A stretch of 64,000 nucleotides of DNA. It comes from Sordaria brevicollis (taxonomy: Eukaryota; Ascomycota; Sordariomycetes; Sordariales; Sordariaceae). Positions 23,020 through 36,700 of the stretch are shown one piece after another. The DNA is taken from contig JAUTDP010000006.1 of the NCBI GenBank assembly GCA_033439795.1, positions 434,001-498,000 of the forward strand, given 5' to 3'. The notes beneath the pieces are model-generated. The model ran no database searches, was not told the DNA's origin, and saw only the letters and a program-made list of their open reading frames with translations. Position numbers and translations under genes: made by a program. The first letter of the stretch is position 1. Each line of letters begins with the position of its first letter.

Positions 23020-23326
23020 TAATACGGAACGTTTTATGTACATATAGCATAAAGGTTACATATAATAATAAAAGTGCATATTGAATGCCATAGCGGCCCG
23101 GCGTACCGGGCCGGCAGGGCGCGGTCGCGATCGTAACTACAAAAGTAGGTACAACGCAATCCGGTTTAAAAAAGTAGGTCTATTGCAAAAGGATATCCTT
23201 CCATTCGCATATAATCGTACAATCTTTTTAAATCTTCTTTCGATATTACGCTTTATATAGGAATAATATTATTTATTTTTATATTAATTATAAGGTTATT
23301 CTTTAAAGCGGAAATAATCCTTATTA
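23020..23326 (+). repeat. Left LTR of Gypsy-B
   Basis: 307 bp from TAATACGGAACG (TG altered to TA) to CCTTATTA. It contains the GC palindrome CCCGGCGTACCGGG and serves as the empty-site reference for the Helitron (AACTACAAAAGTAGG, 23134-23148). Confidence 0.87.
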
Positions 23327-23379
23327 TATAATAATTACAACGATTTTAATCCAATTACCTTTACCCCTCTTTCTATTAA

Positions 23380-23760
23380 TTAAATTTAAATAAATTGTAT
23401 AAAAACCTATATATTTAGCCGATTATTATACGCTAAAGAGTATCGCGAAGTATTTAAATCGTAGTAAATTATAATACCCCCCCCAATAACCCTCCCTCTA
23501 TTACGCCAAATTATAGTAAATAAAATAAATCCGCACTTCCCCGTCGAAATAATTAAATTATAATAGGCTACTAAATATTATTATCCATTTAATTAATCGA
23601 ATTTAAATAAATTAAACGAATATTTATCCGACCGATCGAATTTAAATAAATTGTAATAATACCTTTCCTACTAAATTGAATTTAAATAAATTAGGTAAAT
23701 ATTATTAAATTGGATAATCGAATTTAAATAAATTACTAAATATCTTCCCCGCTTAACGAA
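23380..23760 (+). repeat. Dispersed motif in the Gypsy-B leader
   Basis: The motif GAATTTAAATAAATT or a one-base variant recurs five times with unequal spacing in the untranslated leader. No function is evident from the sequence. Confidence 0.45.
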
Positions 23761-23989
23761 TTTTAAATTTTTATACGTTTTTACTATTTAAATCCGAAGC
23801 TTCTATTATTAAAACGAAATACTTTGGACGTTAAAAATTTCCCCCACTTTCGAATTTAAATAGAAAGACGGACTTCTCTCCTCTTATAATTATAATTTTT
23901 ATTAAATATTAATACTCTTTTATTATAAGCGTTAATAACCTTTAAAATTAAAATATCCTAAAATAAACTTCCCGACAATTATATAAAAT

Positions 23990-25450
23990 CCGACTATAAT
24001 ACTACGTATCCTTCGAAATAATTTATAACCCTACGTAACCTTCAAACTATGATAAGAAATATACGCGCTTAATTTTTTTACAAACGAAACGACTACGAAT
24101 CTAAAATTATAAATCTCCTACCCAAATAATAGTATTCCTTCGACCGTAATACCATTTTTAATAATTTTATAAAACCACTTTTACCGGTTATATTTAAAAA
24201 ATTCAATATTAATATAAATTCAATTAAATATATTATAATTATAACCGATTATACGAAATAGGAAAATAAATATATTGATAAGAATACCGACCGCTTAAAA
24301 ACTAAAATTAACGAATATAGGCAACGAATTAAAAATATCGAAAATGTAATAAAAGATTTGAATTAAATAAACGGCTAACGGTATTAAAAATTAGAAATAA
24401 AAATTAATAATATAAAAAAAGGCTTTATAATCGCCTTCGGAATAATAATAAATAAAATAAAAGAAATTATAAATTACTAAACGCTTTAAACTAATTCTAT
24501 TCGGCTATTTAATACGTATATTATACCAAATCCCTAATACCCCTTATTATTAAAAGTAATTTTAGCGGCTTTAATTCCTTACCCGAATCTACGAAATAAT
24601 ATAACGAATATAACTATTAATATAATATATTATATTACTTAATTAAAGGAAAATATATTACGTCTCCTATTTAACGAATCCTATCGCTTTTCTCTTTATT
24701 AATTATAATCGATTTATAAATATAATTAAAACGAATTTTTTCCTCCGGTTAAAAATTCTTAAAATATAATTATTTATCGAAATAATTATTTAACCGGCTT
24801 AATATAAGCGCATTCCGTTAGGTCGTATCCCTAATCTTTATTTATATACTTCTCCGATTTTTCCAATATACCTAAAAAGAACCTATTATTTTTAATAATT
24901 ATTAACTTTCCCCTTACTATAATTAAAAAACCCATTAATTATAAATCCCTGTAAATTAATAATATTACGCCGTTTTTTATTATTAAAAAATTAAGAATTA
25001 AATTATTTCTAAACAACCTTATTATTCCTCCCTTCTATAAAATTACTATAGGAATATTCGCTATTAAATAAATAGAAAATTAACTTCCACTTATTCTTAA
25101 TATAATTAAACCAATTTTATACGTAATTATTAAATTAACCATTTATAATAATTACAACTTTATAATAAATTAATTCAAAATTATAAAAGGGAATTAAAAT
25201 AAAATACGCTAATAATTCTCTTATCGATTTTATAAGTCCAAACCTAATAAATAACTTTCTAACGTTAAAAGTAAAATAAAAATTAAATACCTTAATAATA
25301 ATAGGAACTAACCTTAAAATTCGTCCTTCGGTATTAACCTTTTTAATTAGGGTATTAACGTTTCCCAATAAAATTATAAAGAAAATAAAATTTAAAACCT
25401 TAGGTATTATAACCGTTAATTTTCGTACCGCTAATAAAAAAATGTATAAT
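23990..25450 (+). pseudogene. Extra upstream ORF in Gypsy-B leader, RIP-broken
   Basis: A plus-strand coding track separate from and upstream of gag. It includes a coiled-coil-like stretch near 24,280-24,360 (DRLKTKINEYRQRIKNIENV) with few stops for such AT-rich DNA. I do not recognise the product. It could be a 5' extension of gag; the 335-bp insert at 25,554 lies between the two. Confidence 0.35.
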
Positions 25451-25553
25451 AAACTTTATTGAATTATTTAAATTATAGAACGCAATTTTACCTTCGTAAC
25501 GTTAATTCTATAAACTATTTAAAAATAAGTAAAAGACAATTCCTAATTACGTA

Positions 25554-25888
25554 AGTAAGATTCTTATTCCCTAGCTAAATCTATAGCGCCAATATAGCAT
25601 GGGGTCCATCTCCGATTCCCCGTAGGATGAAACCGTAGGCGTTAAGCGCCCCGGATAAAAACCCCGGCTACATTTCCCGGCGCGGACCTATCCGCGCCGC
25701 TTCTTCGGCATTCCACGATCGCGGTGCACACCCACCGCCAACGCGATTGACATCCGTCTCATCCCTTCCATTCACCGTTGCGCTAGAATATTAGACTGCT
25801 CCGCCTTCCTAATCCGCCGTCCCGTCCCCTTGTTTGCCACCGCCTTCCGCCTTCCGCTCCCCCGCCCGTTTGCCTTTCCAACCGCCAT
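25554..25888. mobile_element. 335-bp GC-rich insert with 14-bp target duplication (SINE-like)
   Basis: Non-RIP, GC-rich sequence within the AT-rich Gypsy-B leader, flanked on both sides by TTCCTAATTACGTA (25540-25553 and 25889-25902). A long target duplication without inverted ends fits target-primed reverse transcription (SINE or truncated LINE). No poly-A tail is visible. GGTTTCATCC on the minus strand is box-B-like only loosely, so a Pol III origin is unproven. Confidence 0.65.
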
Positions 25889-25909
25889 TTCCTAATTACG
25901 TATTCTTAA

Positions 25910-27600
25910 AGAATATAAATATTTTATTTAAATTTAAATTATGAATATTAATAATATTCCCCTTTATAACCCCCTTTAAAAATTTTATCCTAATAGCGTA
26001 AATAAAACCGGTAACCCCAATAATAGTAATAATAATAATAAAAGAAATAATAATTATAATCGGAATTTAAATTAAAATTATAGCCGCGGCTTACTATTTT
26101 ACCTTCCGTACTACGAATAATTATATAAAGAACTATCCCCCGAATATTAAAAAACCGTAAAATTAAAACGTAAAGATATTGGGCAATTTTATTTATATTA
26201 AAAAGATTTTAAAGATTTAAGAATTATTTAAAACGGGTATAATTTTATTTATATAAACGTATATTATTTCGCGGATCGCTTTTATTCCTTTATAAAAAAT
26301 AAATATATTACTGATTTTACTAAACGTTAAATCCTATAAATAATTTAAATATTATTAGGCGGCCCTATTATATAATAATAGAATACCGAAATTTCCCTTA
26401 AAATAAGGCGTACTCTCTATAAAAGAATATTAAACGATTTTATTAATATATTCGTCGAATATTAGGCCCCCAATTCCGCTATAGTAATTAAAAAATTTAT
26501 TAAGGGCGTTATTACCTTATATAATATTATTATTAACGATAACGCTTTATTTAATTTTATTGGAAAGTAAATACGGTTCGGTAAAGTAATAGGTATTCTA
26601 AGTAAGGATATAATTAATTAAAGAAGAATTATAATATAAATTTAAAATTAAATAAATATATATATTTAAGCCTATCTTTATACGCTACGCTTAATTAATA
26701 TATTTTCAAACTATAATTATAAAATAAAAAAAGCTAAAACGGTTTTAATTTTGATTACAATTAAATATTACCCTTTCATTAAATATATTTCTTACTTATT
26801 TAAAAAGGAGCTTAATAAAAAGGAAAATAAAAACGAATTAAATATATTTAAATTATTTAAAAGATAATTTAATAATAACTATCCCTATTATAATAATAAT
26901 TATAATTTTAATAATAATAATAATATTCGCGGCCTAAAAAAAAGAAATTAGAAACCTTTTGGGTAATAAGAGCGAATATATTACGTCGACGACGAAAACG
27001 CTAACGAGGAAATTATATTAATTACGTTATTAAAATAGAAATTTAATGACGAAATTATATATATTATTTATAATATAGCGTTTATATATTATAAATATTA
27101 TAATAATTTCTTTTCTAAATTCGAAATATAAAGGTATTCCTATCGTTATAAATTAAATAAAAGGGTTTAAGAAGAGGAAATAATCGTCGTTGGATAGAAA
27201 GAGATATATATTTACTATAAATACTATATTATATTTAAAAACGCTTTATTCTAATATAAAAAATACTATTAAAAATTAAAGGATAAATATATTTATAGAA
27301 CCTTAATTAATATATCGTACTTCGCTACCGAAGACGAGGATATAAAATTAAAAAATTATAACGTTGAAGAAGCCGAATTTTTAAACGAATAAAATATTAA
27401 AAATAACCTATTATCGAATTATACCTATTTATATATTAAAATTAAAATTAATTCCGCCGGTAATAATACCGAAATTTATAAAAATTTAAAAACGGGTAAA
27501 TTAATAATTAATAAGGAATTCTTAAATACGTTTAATTATATAATCGAATATAAATAGCCGAAGCGTATTAAAAATATTAAAAGATTATAATTAATTGAAA
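25910..27600 (+). pseudogene. Gypsy-B gag, RIP-broken
   Basis: A plus-strand track read through stops: KLKRKDIGQFYLY, FADRFYSFIKNKYITDFTKR, then a helical segment (ISLKIRRTLYKRILNDFINI) near 26,400, as expected of a gypsy capsid. An Asn-rich stretch near 26,900 leads toward the nucleocapsid end. Edges are approximate. Confidence 0.55.
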
Positions 27601-27699
27601 AATAAATAACCTTTTATTTATATTTAATTAGAAAAAAAAATAGTAAATTTACGTTAATAAAAATAGTAAAATTAATTTGGGTTATATTAAACCTTTTAA

Positions 27700-30600
27700 T
27701 TAAATTATTCTTCGTTAATAATTTTATAAATACGAAAAAAAGTTATATCGATTATTCTACGAAGATAATAAAATTTAAAATTATAAAGGGCTTTACCCTC
27801 CCCTTTTCGGTCGACTATAAATATATTCTATATATAAAACAAATTATAATAGTAAAAAAAGTTACTTTATTCCCTAAATAATAAATATATTTCCTAATTA
27901 ATTATAAACCCCTACTAAAGGGATGGAATTTCTTATTTAATTCGAAGCACGCCTTCGCGGTTAATATAATTATTAATACCAAAACCCCTATAATCGTTTT
28001 CGTTAAAAATAATATATAAAGAATAGCGATTATTAATAAACGTTTTAATATCGGTACGATTATTAAAAACGAAGAGGGAATATTCTTTCGGGCTTCTTAA
28101 AATAGAGTTTAATATATAGTAATAATTAATTAAATAATAATAATTAAAGGACCTTTTTCTAATTTATAACGTAATATCTATTTTATAATATCGGAATTAT
28201 TAACGGTACTATTAAATAGAAAATTCGAATTAAACGCTTTTATTTAATTTATAATTTAAAGAGCCGATCTTACTTCTTCGATAAATATATACTATATTAA
28301 AAATATCGAATTTTAAAATAAATTACGCCGAAAAATCGAAAAGGTAACGAAAAAGGTAAAGGAAAAGTTAGTTAAAATAACCGAAGAAATATTTAAGAAG
28401 AAACCCTACGTTCTAAAAAAATATTTAACCCTAAATATTTATATAAATAATAACGTTTTTAATATTATTTTTAATTAAAGAATTTATGTTTATAACGGAT
28501 ATTTTAAAGAGTAATTAAAGGAGTTAATAAAATTAATCTACGAATATAAAGATATATAAGAAGAAGGGCGTTTAATAAAAATCCCTAAAGAAAATATAAT
28601 AAAAATATTATTAATCGAAGGTTAATAAAATTAAAAGATAAATATTCGTATATACCCCCTAAGTAAAAAAAACTTAACGGTAATAAATAAAATCTTTAAT
28701 AAATTCTATATTTAAAGAAAAATAAAATAATATAAAGAAGTTACGCTATTCGCGTACCTAATCTTTATAATATAAAAAACCGTTAAAAATAAGGCAAAAG
28801 GCCGCCCTATTATTAATTTACGCGTTTTAAATCGTATTATAATCTTAAATAATTACCCCCTACTTTTATAATTAAAAGCTATTATATAATTACGCGGTAA
28901 AAAATTTATTATAATACTTAACGCTATATTTTTCTTCTATTAATTCGGCGTATAACCCCCGTATTATAATAAATTAATATTAATTAATTATAAAGGTTTA
29001 GAAACCCCGACGGTAATATTAATAAGCTTTTAAAATTTATTTACTTATATTTAATAATTTATAAATCGATTATTAATTCCCTATAAAAATTATTATTAAA
29101 TATTTATCGATAATATTATTATCGCTTTAAATACGTTAAAAGAATATATAGAATATTTACGAATTATTTTCGGCCTATTTACCGCTAAAGGGATATTAAT
29201 TTCTCCAAAAAAATCTTATTTAAAATACCCGAGCGTAAAATTATTAAATTTCAAAATCGATATTCTAAAATTAATAACCACTAATAAATATATCGCCGCA
29301 TTAAAAAACTTCACTTTCTCTAATTAATTAAAAGCGCTAAAATATTATATAAATAATTTAAACTTTCTACGGTATTTAATCCTATATTACGCCTAATTTT
29401 CCGAACCTCTCTAAGCCCGTAAAGTATTATTATTAATAAAGGGCCGCGAATTTGGTAAAATAGTAATAAAAAATATTAATAAACGCAATTATTATTATAC
29501 GTTAATTAAATTCAAACCTACTCCGGCCGAATTAAAATTATTTAAAGCCTTATAAAAATTATTTATAGAAATAATAACGGAAAAAAATTAAATATTTTAT
29601 ATTATTATAACCCGGATAGGTAATTATTTATCTAAATCGATAAATCGTTTGAATAAAGCTTTAGAATTATAATATTTTATTTAAAAGAAGGTTATAAATA
29701 GCGGTTAAATATTTAAATACTTATTAATTAAATCCTTCCCGTTATATTTTTCAATAAGTATTTTACGAAAGCCGAAATCCGCTATAGCCTATTGGAATTT
29801 AAAATCGTTTATTTAATATAAGCGGTTCGCTATTTAAAGACGATTATTCATTTTACTAATTAATTAATTATTATATTAATAAATTACTTAATAATAAAGG
29901 GTATTATAGAATAAACCAATTTAAAAATAACGTTAACGGATAAAAGAAATAGGCGGTTAATTAACGCTTTAATTTATTTATTTTAATATAATTTATAAAT
30001 TTTTTATATCCCGGGTAAATTAAATTTCGTACTTAACGCCTTTAATCGCTTACGGATAATCGGCGCCCTTAACGAAAATTTAAAAGGGGAATTAACGTTA
30101 AATAATTTATAAAAGGATAAAAAAGTATATAATTTAGAAGAATAAACTTTATTTATAACGGAAGTAAAAATAAATAATATCTTTTAAAATAAATTAGTAG
30201 TTAAATATTATAAAGATAAAAAATTCGTAAAAATTTTAAAAGATTTAGAAAAAGCTACCGAAAATAATAATATATTTTATTAATTTAATTACCTATTTAT
30301 TATTAATAAAAATATTCAATTTATTTATTATAATTACTTAAATGGAATTAAAGCTTTCTATATACTTTTCGATTATATTAAAGAAGTTCTAAAAATCATA
30401 TATAACGAAAAATACTATTTCGGAAAATAACGAATAATATATAATTTACAAAATTTAATTATCCTATATAAAATAAACTTTATGAAAAAATATTTTAAAT
30501 ATTATTTTAATTATTAATTAAATTAAATAAATCGGGACCCCCTTAATAATAATTATTAAATTATCCGGTTAAAATATAATTTTCCTATAAATATTATAAT

Positions 30601-31700
30601 TCTCGATTTTATTACTAATTTACCCGAAATATTTATGACGAATTCCCTATAGAAGATTAATAATTACGATACCTTTAATACCCTTATACTAGTAATAAAT
30701 CGAATTATAAAACGTACCCTATTTATCCTTAATTATTTAATTTATATAATAGAAGAATAAAGTATATTATTAATTCGGTAATTTTTATTAAATAATTAGG
30801 GTATATTTAAAAGTATTATTTCCGACTAAAATTGTAAATTTATATTAAATTTATAAACTGGAATTTAAAAAGTATGAGGAATTAAACTTATAATAATTAC
30901 TATGTATTACCCTTAAATTAATAGGTTATTAAAATAGAAAAACTAAATAATAAAAATCGTAATCCAATTCTACTATTTTATATTTTTAGATTTTAATTAG
31001 TATAATATACTTCTTCTATTCTAATAAAATTTTAATAACGTACTTACTTAACCCGCTAATATATCGTTATATAAATAATTTTACGGCTTTAAGTTTTTTA
31101 GGCCCCTTAATATACTATTTTTAGTAAAATATAGCCCTAAAGTATTAATAATTAAAGAATATTTATAATAAGACGCTATTTGAATTATAGATTTTATTAT
31201 AGCCGATGCGAAAAAACGATATAACGAATATTATTAAAATATCTAATTTAAAAAAGGTAATAAAGTATTTTTACGATTTTACTACGGATATTACTATTTT
31301 AATAACTTATTACGTAAATTTTTTTAATAATAATTAAAATTATATATAATATTAAATAAAATCGGTAATTTCGTTTATCGACTCGAATTACTACCCGGTA
31401 TAAAAATATATTTAATAATTTTAATAGTATACTTATTATTAACCCCCGATGGAAATAATATATTTAGCCGGCACTTATTATTTTTTAACCCCGTTGAAAA
31501 TTCGCAATTCAATAACGAATACAAAGTAAAAATTATTCTAAAGTATAAAAAGGTAAAAAGTATAATAAAGTATTTAATTAAATAAAAAGGATAAGGATAT
31601 TAATATAATTAATAAATAAAGGAGAAAAAATTAACGAATACCCTCGATTTAATAAAAGAATATTAAAATCGAATTAGAATACGCCCCGATTAAAAGCGCG
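27700..31700 (+). pseudogene. Gypsy-B pol, RIP-broken
   Basis: Read on the plus strand through TAA/TAG. RT is near 28,800-29,250 (GRPIINLRVLNRIIILNNYP, then RGKKFIIILNAIFFFY and the FIDNIIIALNTLKEY catalytic block, where DD is changed to DN). RNase H is near 29,500-30,000. Integrase is near 30,590-31,320 (ILDFITNLPE, LILVINRIIKRTLFI, ADAKKRYNEYY). A chromodomain-like end is near 31,520-31,690 (NNEYKVKIILKYKKVKSI, YLIK stop KG, DLIKEY). Domain order is normal for Ty3/gypsy. Confidence 0.8.
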
Positions 31701-31803
31701 GCCGAAATCGCCCTAAAGGATTAGGAAAAAAACGTTTATAATTATAAAATAAATAGGGAGAATAATTAAGGATAATACAATTTTCGCGTAATAAACTAAA
31801 ATT

Positions 31804-31924
31804 TAATACAAAACGTTTTATATATATATAATATAAAAGTTATATATAATAGTAAAAATGTATATTAAATACTATAGCGGCCCGGCGTACCGGGCCGGTA
31901 GGGCGCGGTCGCGATCGTAACTAC
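31804..31924 (+). repeat. Right LTR of Gypsy-B, first part
   Basis: 121 bp from TAATACAAAACG to GATCGTAACTAC. Here the Helitron begins. The LTR resumes at 44815. Confidence 0.87.
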
Positions 31925-31950
31925 GAGGGCTGCCGCCCCCGTACCCCCGC

Positions 31951-31973
31951 AAAATTTGCCTGCGGCAAATTTT
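31951..31973 (-). terminator. Helitron-1 3' hairpin (rolling-circle termination signal)
   Basis: Perfect 10-bp stem AAAATTTGCC / GGCAAATTTT with a 3-nt loop, 26 nt from the element's 3' end. The same stem at the same distance is found in the small Helitron at 61,853, with only the loop changed. Confidence 0.75.
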
Positions 31974-32049
31974 ATACCGTACTCCAAAGGGGTAGAATTC
32001 TACTTGAAGCTTCGCCTCAATATAAGTCTAGAGATATACACTGGGTTGT

Positions 32050-32480
32050 AAAATTTAATCTTATTTTTTTTTTGATTTTTTTTTTCACTAAGTTAAATTA
32101 TTACGAACTTATTTCTATCTTAGATTTTTTTTTTTTCAAATTTTTTTCACTAAATTAAACTATTACGAAGTTATTATTTATTTTTAATTTTTTTAAAATT
32201 TTTCCACTAAATTAAATTATAATAAAATTATTTCTATCTTAGATTTTTTTTCAGAATTTTTTTACTAAATTAAATTATCCCAAAGTTATTATTTATTTTA
32301 AATTTTTTTAATATTTTTTAACTAAATTAAATTATAATAAAAGTATTTTTATTTTAGATTTTTTTAATATTTTTTAATTAAATTAAACTATAATAAAGTT
32401 ATTTCTATTTTAGTTTTTTTTTTCAGATTTTTTTTAATAAATTAAATTATTACGAAATTATTTTTATCTTAAAATTTTTT
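32050..32480. repeat. About 60-bp T-rich tandem repeat in Helitron-1
   Basis: Roughly seven imperfect units built on a poly-T run followed by CACTAAATTAAATTATTACG and TTATTTCTATCTTAGA. Confidence 0.7.
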
Positions 32481-32767
32481 AGAAATTTTTCAAAAAAAAA
32501 GAAGAATTCAAATTTTATAATATAAGCCCCGCCCTAATATTTTATAGAAAATTATATATTTAAATTCTCTACTAATAATACCCGAAAGATAGTCCGTATT
32601 TATTTATATTTTAATTTTACACCCTATTAATATTATAGGTTATTTTTCGTAAATAATACTATATATTAATACTATAAGACTTTATAAGCAATTTTTTTTT
32701 TATATCCTCCAATCCTTCCTTTCGCGGTTTCTTATTGGGTACGGTATCTTAAATCTTATCTTATTTC

Positions 32768-32840
32768 GGTCGGTCGGTCGGTCGGTATCTTTTTAAATCT
32801 TATTTTATTTCAATCGGTCGGTCGGTCGGTCGGTCGGTCG
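32768..32840. repeat. CGGT microsatellite, two runs
   Basis: Two blocks of (CGGT)n at about 32768-32787 and 32813-32840, separated by a short AT spacer. Confidence 0.85.
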
Positions 32841-33111
32841 GGTTATTATAATTAAATTAATAATATAGGTTTAATTTATATTAAAAATAAAGTTTTTAGT
32901 CCGGGTTTAAGGAGGCGAAGGGTCCGGGTTTAAGGGTTTAAAAATCGGGTCCAAGGGTCCGAATCGTTTAAAAATAGAAACCGATCCGGGATTAATATAA
33001 TAAATAAAAATATAATCCCCCTTATTTAAATTATAGAATTATTATAATTAAATTACCCCCTATATTAATAATAAATAATTTTTAAATATATTTTATAAAA
33101 GGATATATAAA

Positions 33112-33423
33112 TTGGAAATAATATTAAAGGTAATAAAAGTAATAAAAATAATAATATCGAAAGTAATAAAAATAGTAAAATTAATAATATTAAAGGTAAT
33201 AATAGCGGTAATAGTATTAAAGTGGGTAAAAATAATAAAAGTAATAAAATTAACGATATTAAAAATAATAATAGCAATAAAAGGGGTAAAATTAATAAAA
33301 TTAATAAAATTAATAATATTAAAAGTAATAATAACGGTAATAGTATTAAAAGGGGTAAAATTCGTAAAAATCGTAAAAAAAAGTAATAATAGTAATAATA
33401 GTATTAAAAATTATAATAATTAA
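33112..33423. repeat. Degenerate A-rich minisatellite in Helitron-1
   Basis: Repeated units of the form TAATAACGGTAATAGTATTAAA and AAAGGGGTAAAATT. The open frames across it on both strands are low-complexity products of the repeat. Confidence 0.6.
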
Positions 33424-34499
33424 GGTCGTATAATATTATATATATTATTAATAATAACGTTATTTATAAAGAAAAAAAAGAAAGCCGTAATATTAATAAA
33501 AAGAAAAAAAAATAATTAAAATAGGAATATTATAAATATAAATATATATTCAAATAAAATAATTATTATATTCAATTATTATCCTAATCCTCTATAAAAT
33601 CCCCGAAATCGTAATTGAATTCGGTACGAAGTGCCGCTATAAATACTATTTTATTATTCTCCTTCTTCTTCTCCTTCTCCTTCTCCTTTTATTACTTCGG
33701 TGTAAAAAATACCGTAATTTTACTTTCTATTATAAATAACCGCTTAATTAAATTTTCGAACCGTTTTACTAAAATTCGATATTCGGCTATAAAAATAAAA
33801 TCGGCCAAAAGGATAAAAATAGTAAAAGCAGCGGTAAAGGTAATAATAAGAATAAAAATACTTAAAAAATAAAAGGTACGGCGGCTAAAAGAGGGTTAAT
33901 TAAAGGAAGAGGGTTAAACGGAAAGAAAGAAAGCAACGCCGAAAATTTCAAATTCCGGGGAACTAAAGCGAATTTTCTTTTTCTTATTACTATCGTCGGC
34001 AAAAATAAATAATTCAATACTAAATAAATATTTAAAAGACCCCCTAAAAAATATAATATTAATAAATAAATATAATATATAAAATATAATATAATATAAA
34101 ATAATTAATTTAAAAATAACCTCATTCTTCTCCAAAGCCTTAAAAAGGCCGATAATATCTATAATATTATTATAATACCCGTAAGCATCGTTATCGTTAC
34201 CCTTTCGTTAAAAACAGCGGTAAATATTAATAATTTTTTATCGAAGAAATTAGTATAATTATTTAACTACGATATAATAATAGTATTTAATAGCCAATTT
34301 AATACTCTCTACGCAAAAATATCTATTATATATACAATAGAAGTACAGATTCTAAAACGGTTTACCCTATAATTTAGGGGTATTATCGTTATTATTATCT
34401 TCTTTATTATCGTCCTTATAAATATAATAGTAATTAATATATACGAATAATCGAATTATTAAATATATTAATAAATTTATATACTTCCTTTTAATTATA

Positions 34500-36450
34500 C
34501 GCAAGGGTAAAAAAATGCTAGGAAGCGGTTTAAAACGGCCGGAGGGGGTAGTAAACGTACCGGGGGTATTAGCGATAACGTTAATAATAATAGTAATAAA
34601 GCTCTTCTTAAAAAGGGTTTTAAGTAATATAAATTTAAAAAATATCGTAAAATTGTATATACGTAATTAATATATAATAATTAATAATACTACCTTTATT
34701 AATAATTTACGTAAGGATATATTACGTAATTTAGAGAAAAAAAAAAGGAAAAGAAAAACTAGAAATTTAAAAAGGTAAATAATAGAAAATATAATTCGAC
34801 GGCAAATACGCGACCTCGGGCAGGTAGGTACGAAGCCGCGCAATTTAATACGAATAATAATAGGTAAATAATTATAAAAAGTATTTATTAATTAATAGAT
34901 TAAATATAGTCGGTAAAATAATAATTAAAATAAAATATTAAAGTAAATAATAATAATAAATACAGAAATAAATAAAAAATAGTACTATAATTATAAAACC
35001 GATACCGCCTTTAAAAAGACGAACGTTAAAAATTTTAATAAATAAAACCAATCTACCTACCTTTATCCTTATTATTCCTAATACTGTATTCTTATTATCC
35101 TTAATATAAATATTATAAATATAAGCAATTATATCCTAATTATTACGTATAATAAAAAAGAAAATATCGACCCCGATAATAAAGAAATCGTTAACTTCGA
35201 AAACTTCGATATCGATTAGAAAAAAAACGTACCCGAAATATAGGGATAAAAAAATACTACCGAACCCGAATTCGAATTAAACATTATTTAGGAAGATAAT
35301 AATAAGGAGGATAATAATAATAAAATCGATTATAAGGAAGTCGATAACGACGAATTCGATGAATTCGATATACGTATTTAAAATATACTATTAGAGGAGG
35401 AAGAATACCGCAATATAGTAATATATAAACGCTAGCGTTTAAGTAAAGGCTAAGTAGGTACTATAAATAAATATTTATTTAACCCTATAAAATATTATTT
35501 ATACTTAATATATTTAACCGACGATAATAACTATATTTATAATTAATTAAATTTATACCGCTTAGGTAAGTATATAATATATTTATATCGTTATTATAAA
35601 AAAATAAATTATATATATATAAAAAACGTAAAAAATAATATTAACGGTTAATAAACGTATATATAAAATTTATCCTACGCTTAAGGAGAAGAAGAATACG
35701 AAATTATAAAAATAAATTATATAACGGAGGAAATAAAGAAATAATACGAAAAATAAATTAAAATAAAGATTAATATATAATATTATAAATTATAATAAAT
35801 TAAATTAAATAAAATATAAAGGGAGGTACTATAATATTAATTAATAGGATAACGGTAATAAAATATTATTAAAATTAATAAAATTATATAATATATAATA
35901 GGATATATAAATAATTCGAAATACGTATATAATTATAATAAATTTATCCTATATATTATCTACGATTTTAAATATTATATAATATCTTCCGCTTTCTTTA
36001 TTAAAATAATACTTCCTTTAAATAATTATATAATACTATTCTAAAGGTCTTTAATTTCTTTAAAACCTTAATATAACTTTATAATAAATATTATTCCCTT
36101 ACTTATAAAAAATAATATAATTCGTTTAACCTAAAGCGGATTCTAATTATTAAAAATCAAAATAATATCCCCTTTAAATAATTAACGGTCCTTATTAATA
36201 ATAATTAAAATTAATATTATAATTTCTATAAATTTATTTACAATTAAATGGCCCTCTTTAAGGGTTTTAACTTTATTAAAGCTTTAGTATTAACCTTAAT
36301 ACTAAAAAGCTTCAAAGTAATTTCATTTTTCGCTAATAATATCCGTCCGCTAATTTATTATTTAATTAAAGCGTACCGGTCGTTAAATTACCCGTTCTAT
36401 AAAAATAATAAATAATTACCTTACTATATATTAGGAAATAAAACTTCGGG
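34500..36450 (+). pseudogene. Second degraded coding track in Helitron-1, opposite to the helicase
   Basis: A plus-strand reading with long stop-poor acidic stretches, such as EDNNKEDNNNKIDYKEVDND then EFDEF near 35,290-35,370, and GEEEYEIIKINYITEEIKK near 35,690. Codon pattern and RIP-type stops suggest a former gene carried by the element. I do not recognise the family. It could be a captured host gene or a standard accessory gene of this Helitron lineage. Confidence 0.35.
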
Positions 36451-36489
36451 AAAAAGGTTTATTTATAATTAAAGGAACCTCCTATATAT

Positions 36490-36700
36490 TAGGAGGTAAA
36501 ATTAGCCGAATTAATATATTCGACCGATAATTTACGGCTCTCCCGCGGTAGTAAACCGGTAGAAAACTAATCCTTTTAACCGAATTAATATATTCGACCA
36601 ATAATTTATAATTCTTTAACCGAATTAATATATTCGATTAATAATTTATAACTCTCTAACCGAATTAATATATTCGACTTATAATTTATAATTCTTCTAC
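36490..36700. repeat. 40-bp tandem repeat in Helitron-1
   Basis: About four units of AACCGAATTAATATATTCGA plus CCAATAATTTATAATTCTTT, in direct order. The first is separated from the others by a short non-repeat stretch. Confidence 0.75.

Noticed and set aside
32750..32850. CGGT runs as a telomere or subtelomere repeat
   Set aside because: The motif is not a known fungal telomere unit, is short, and lies inside the Helitron.
33065..33423. Leu/Ile-rich open frames on both strands
   Set aside because: Products of a degenerate A/T minisatellite.
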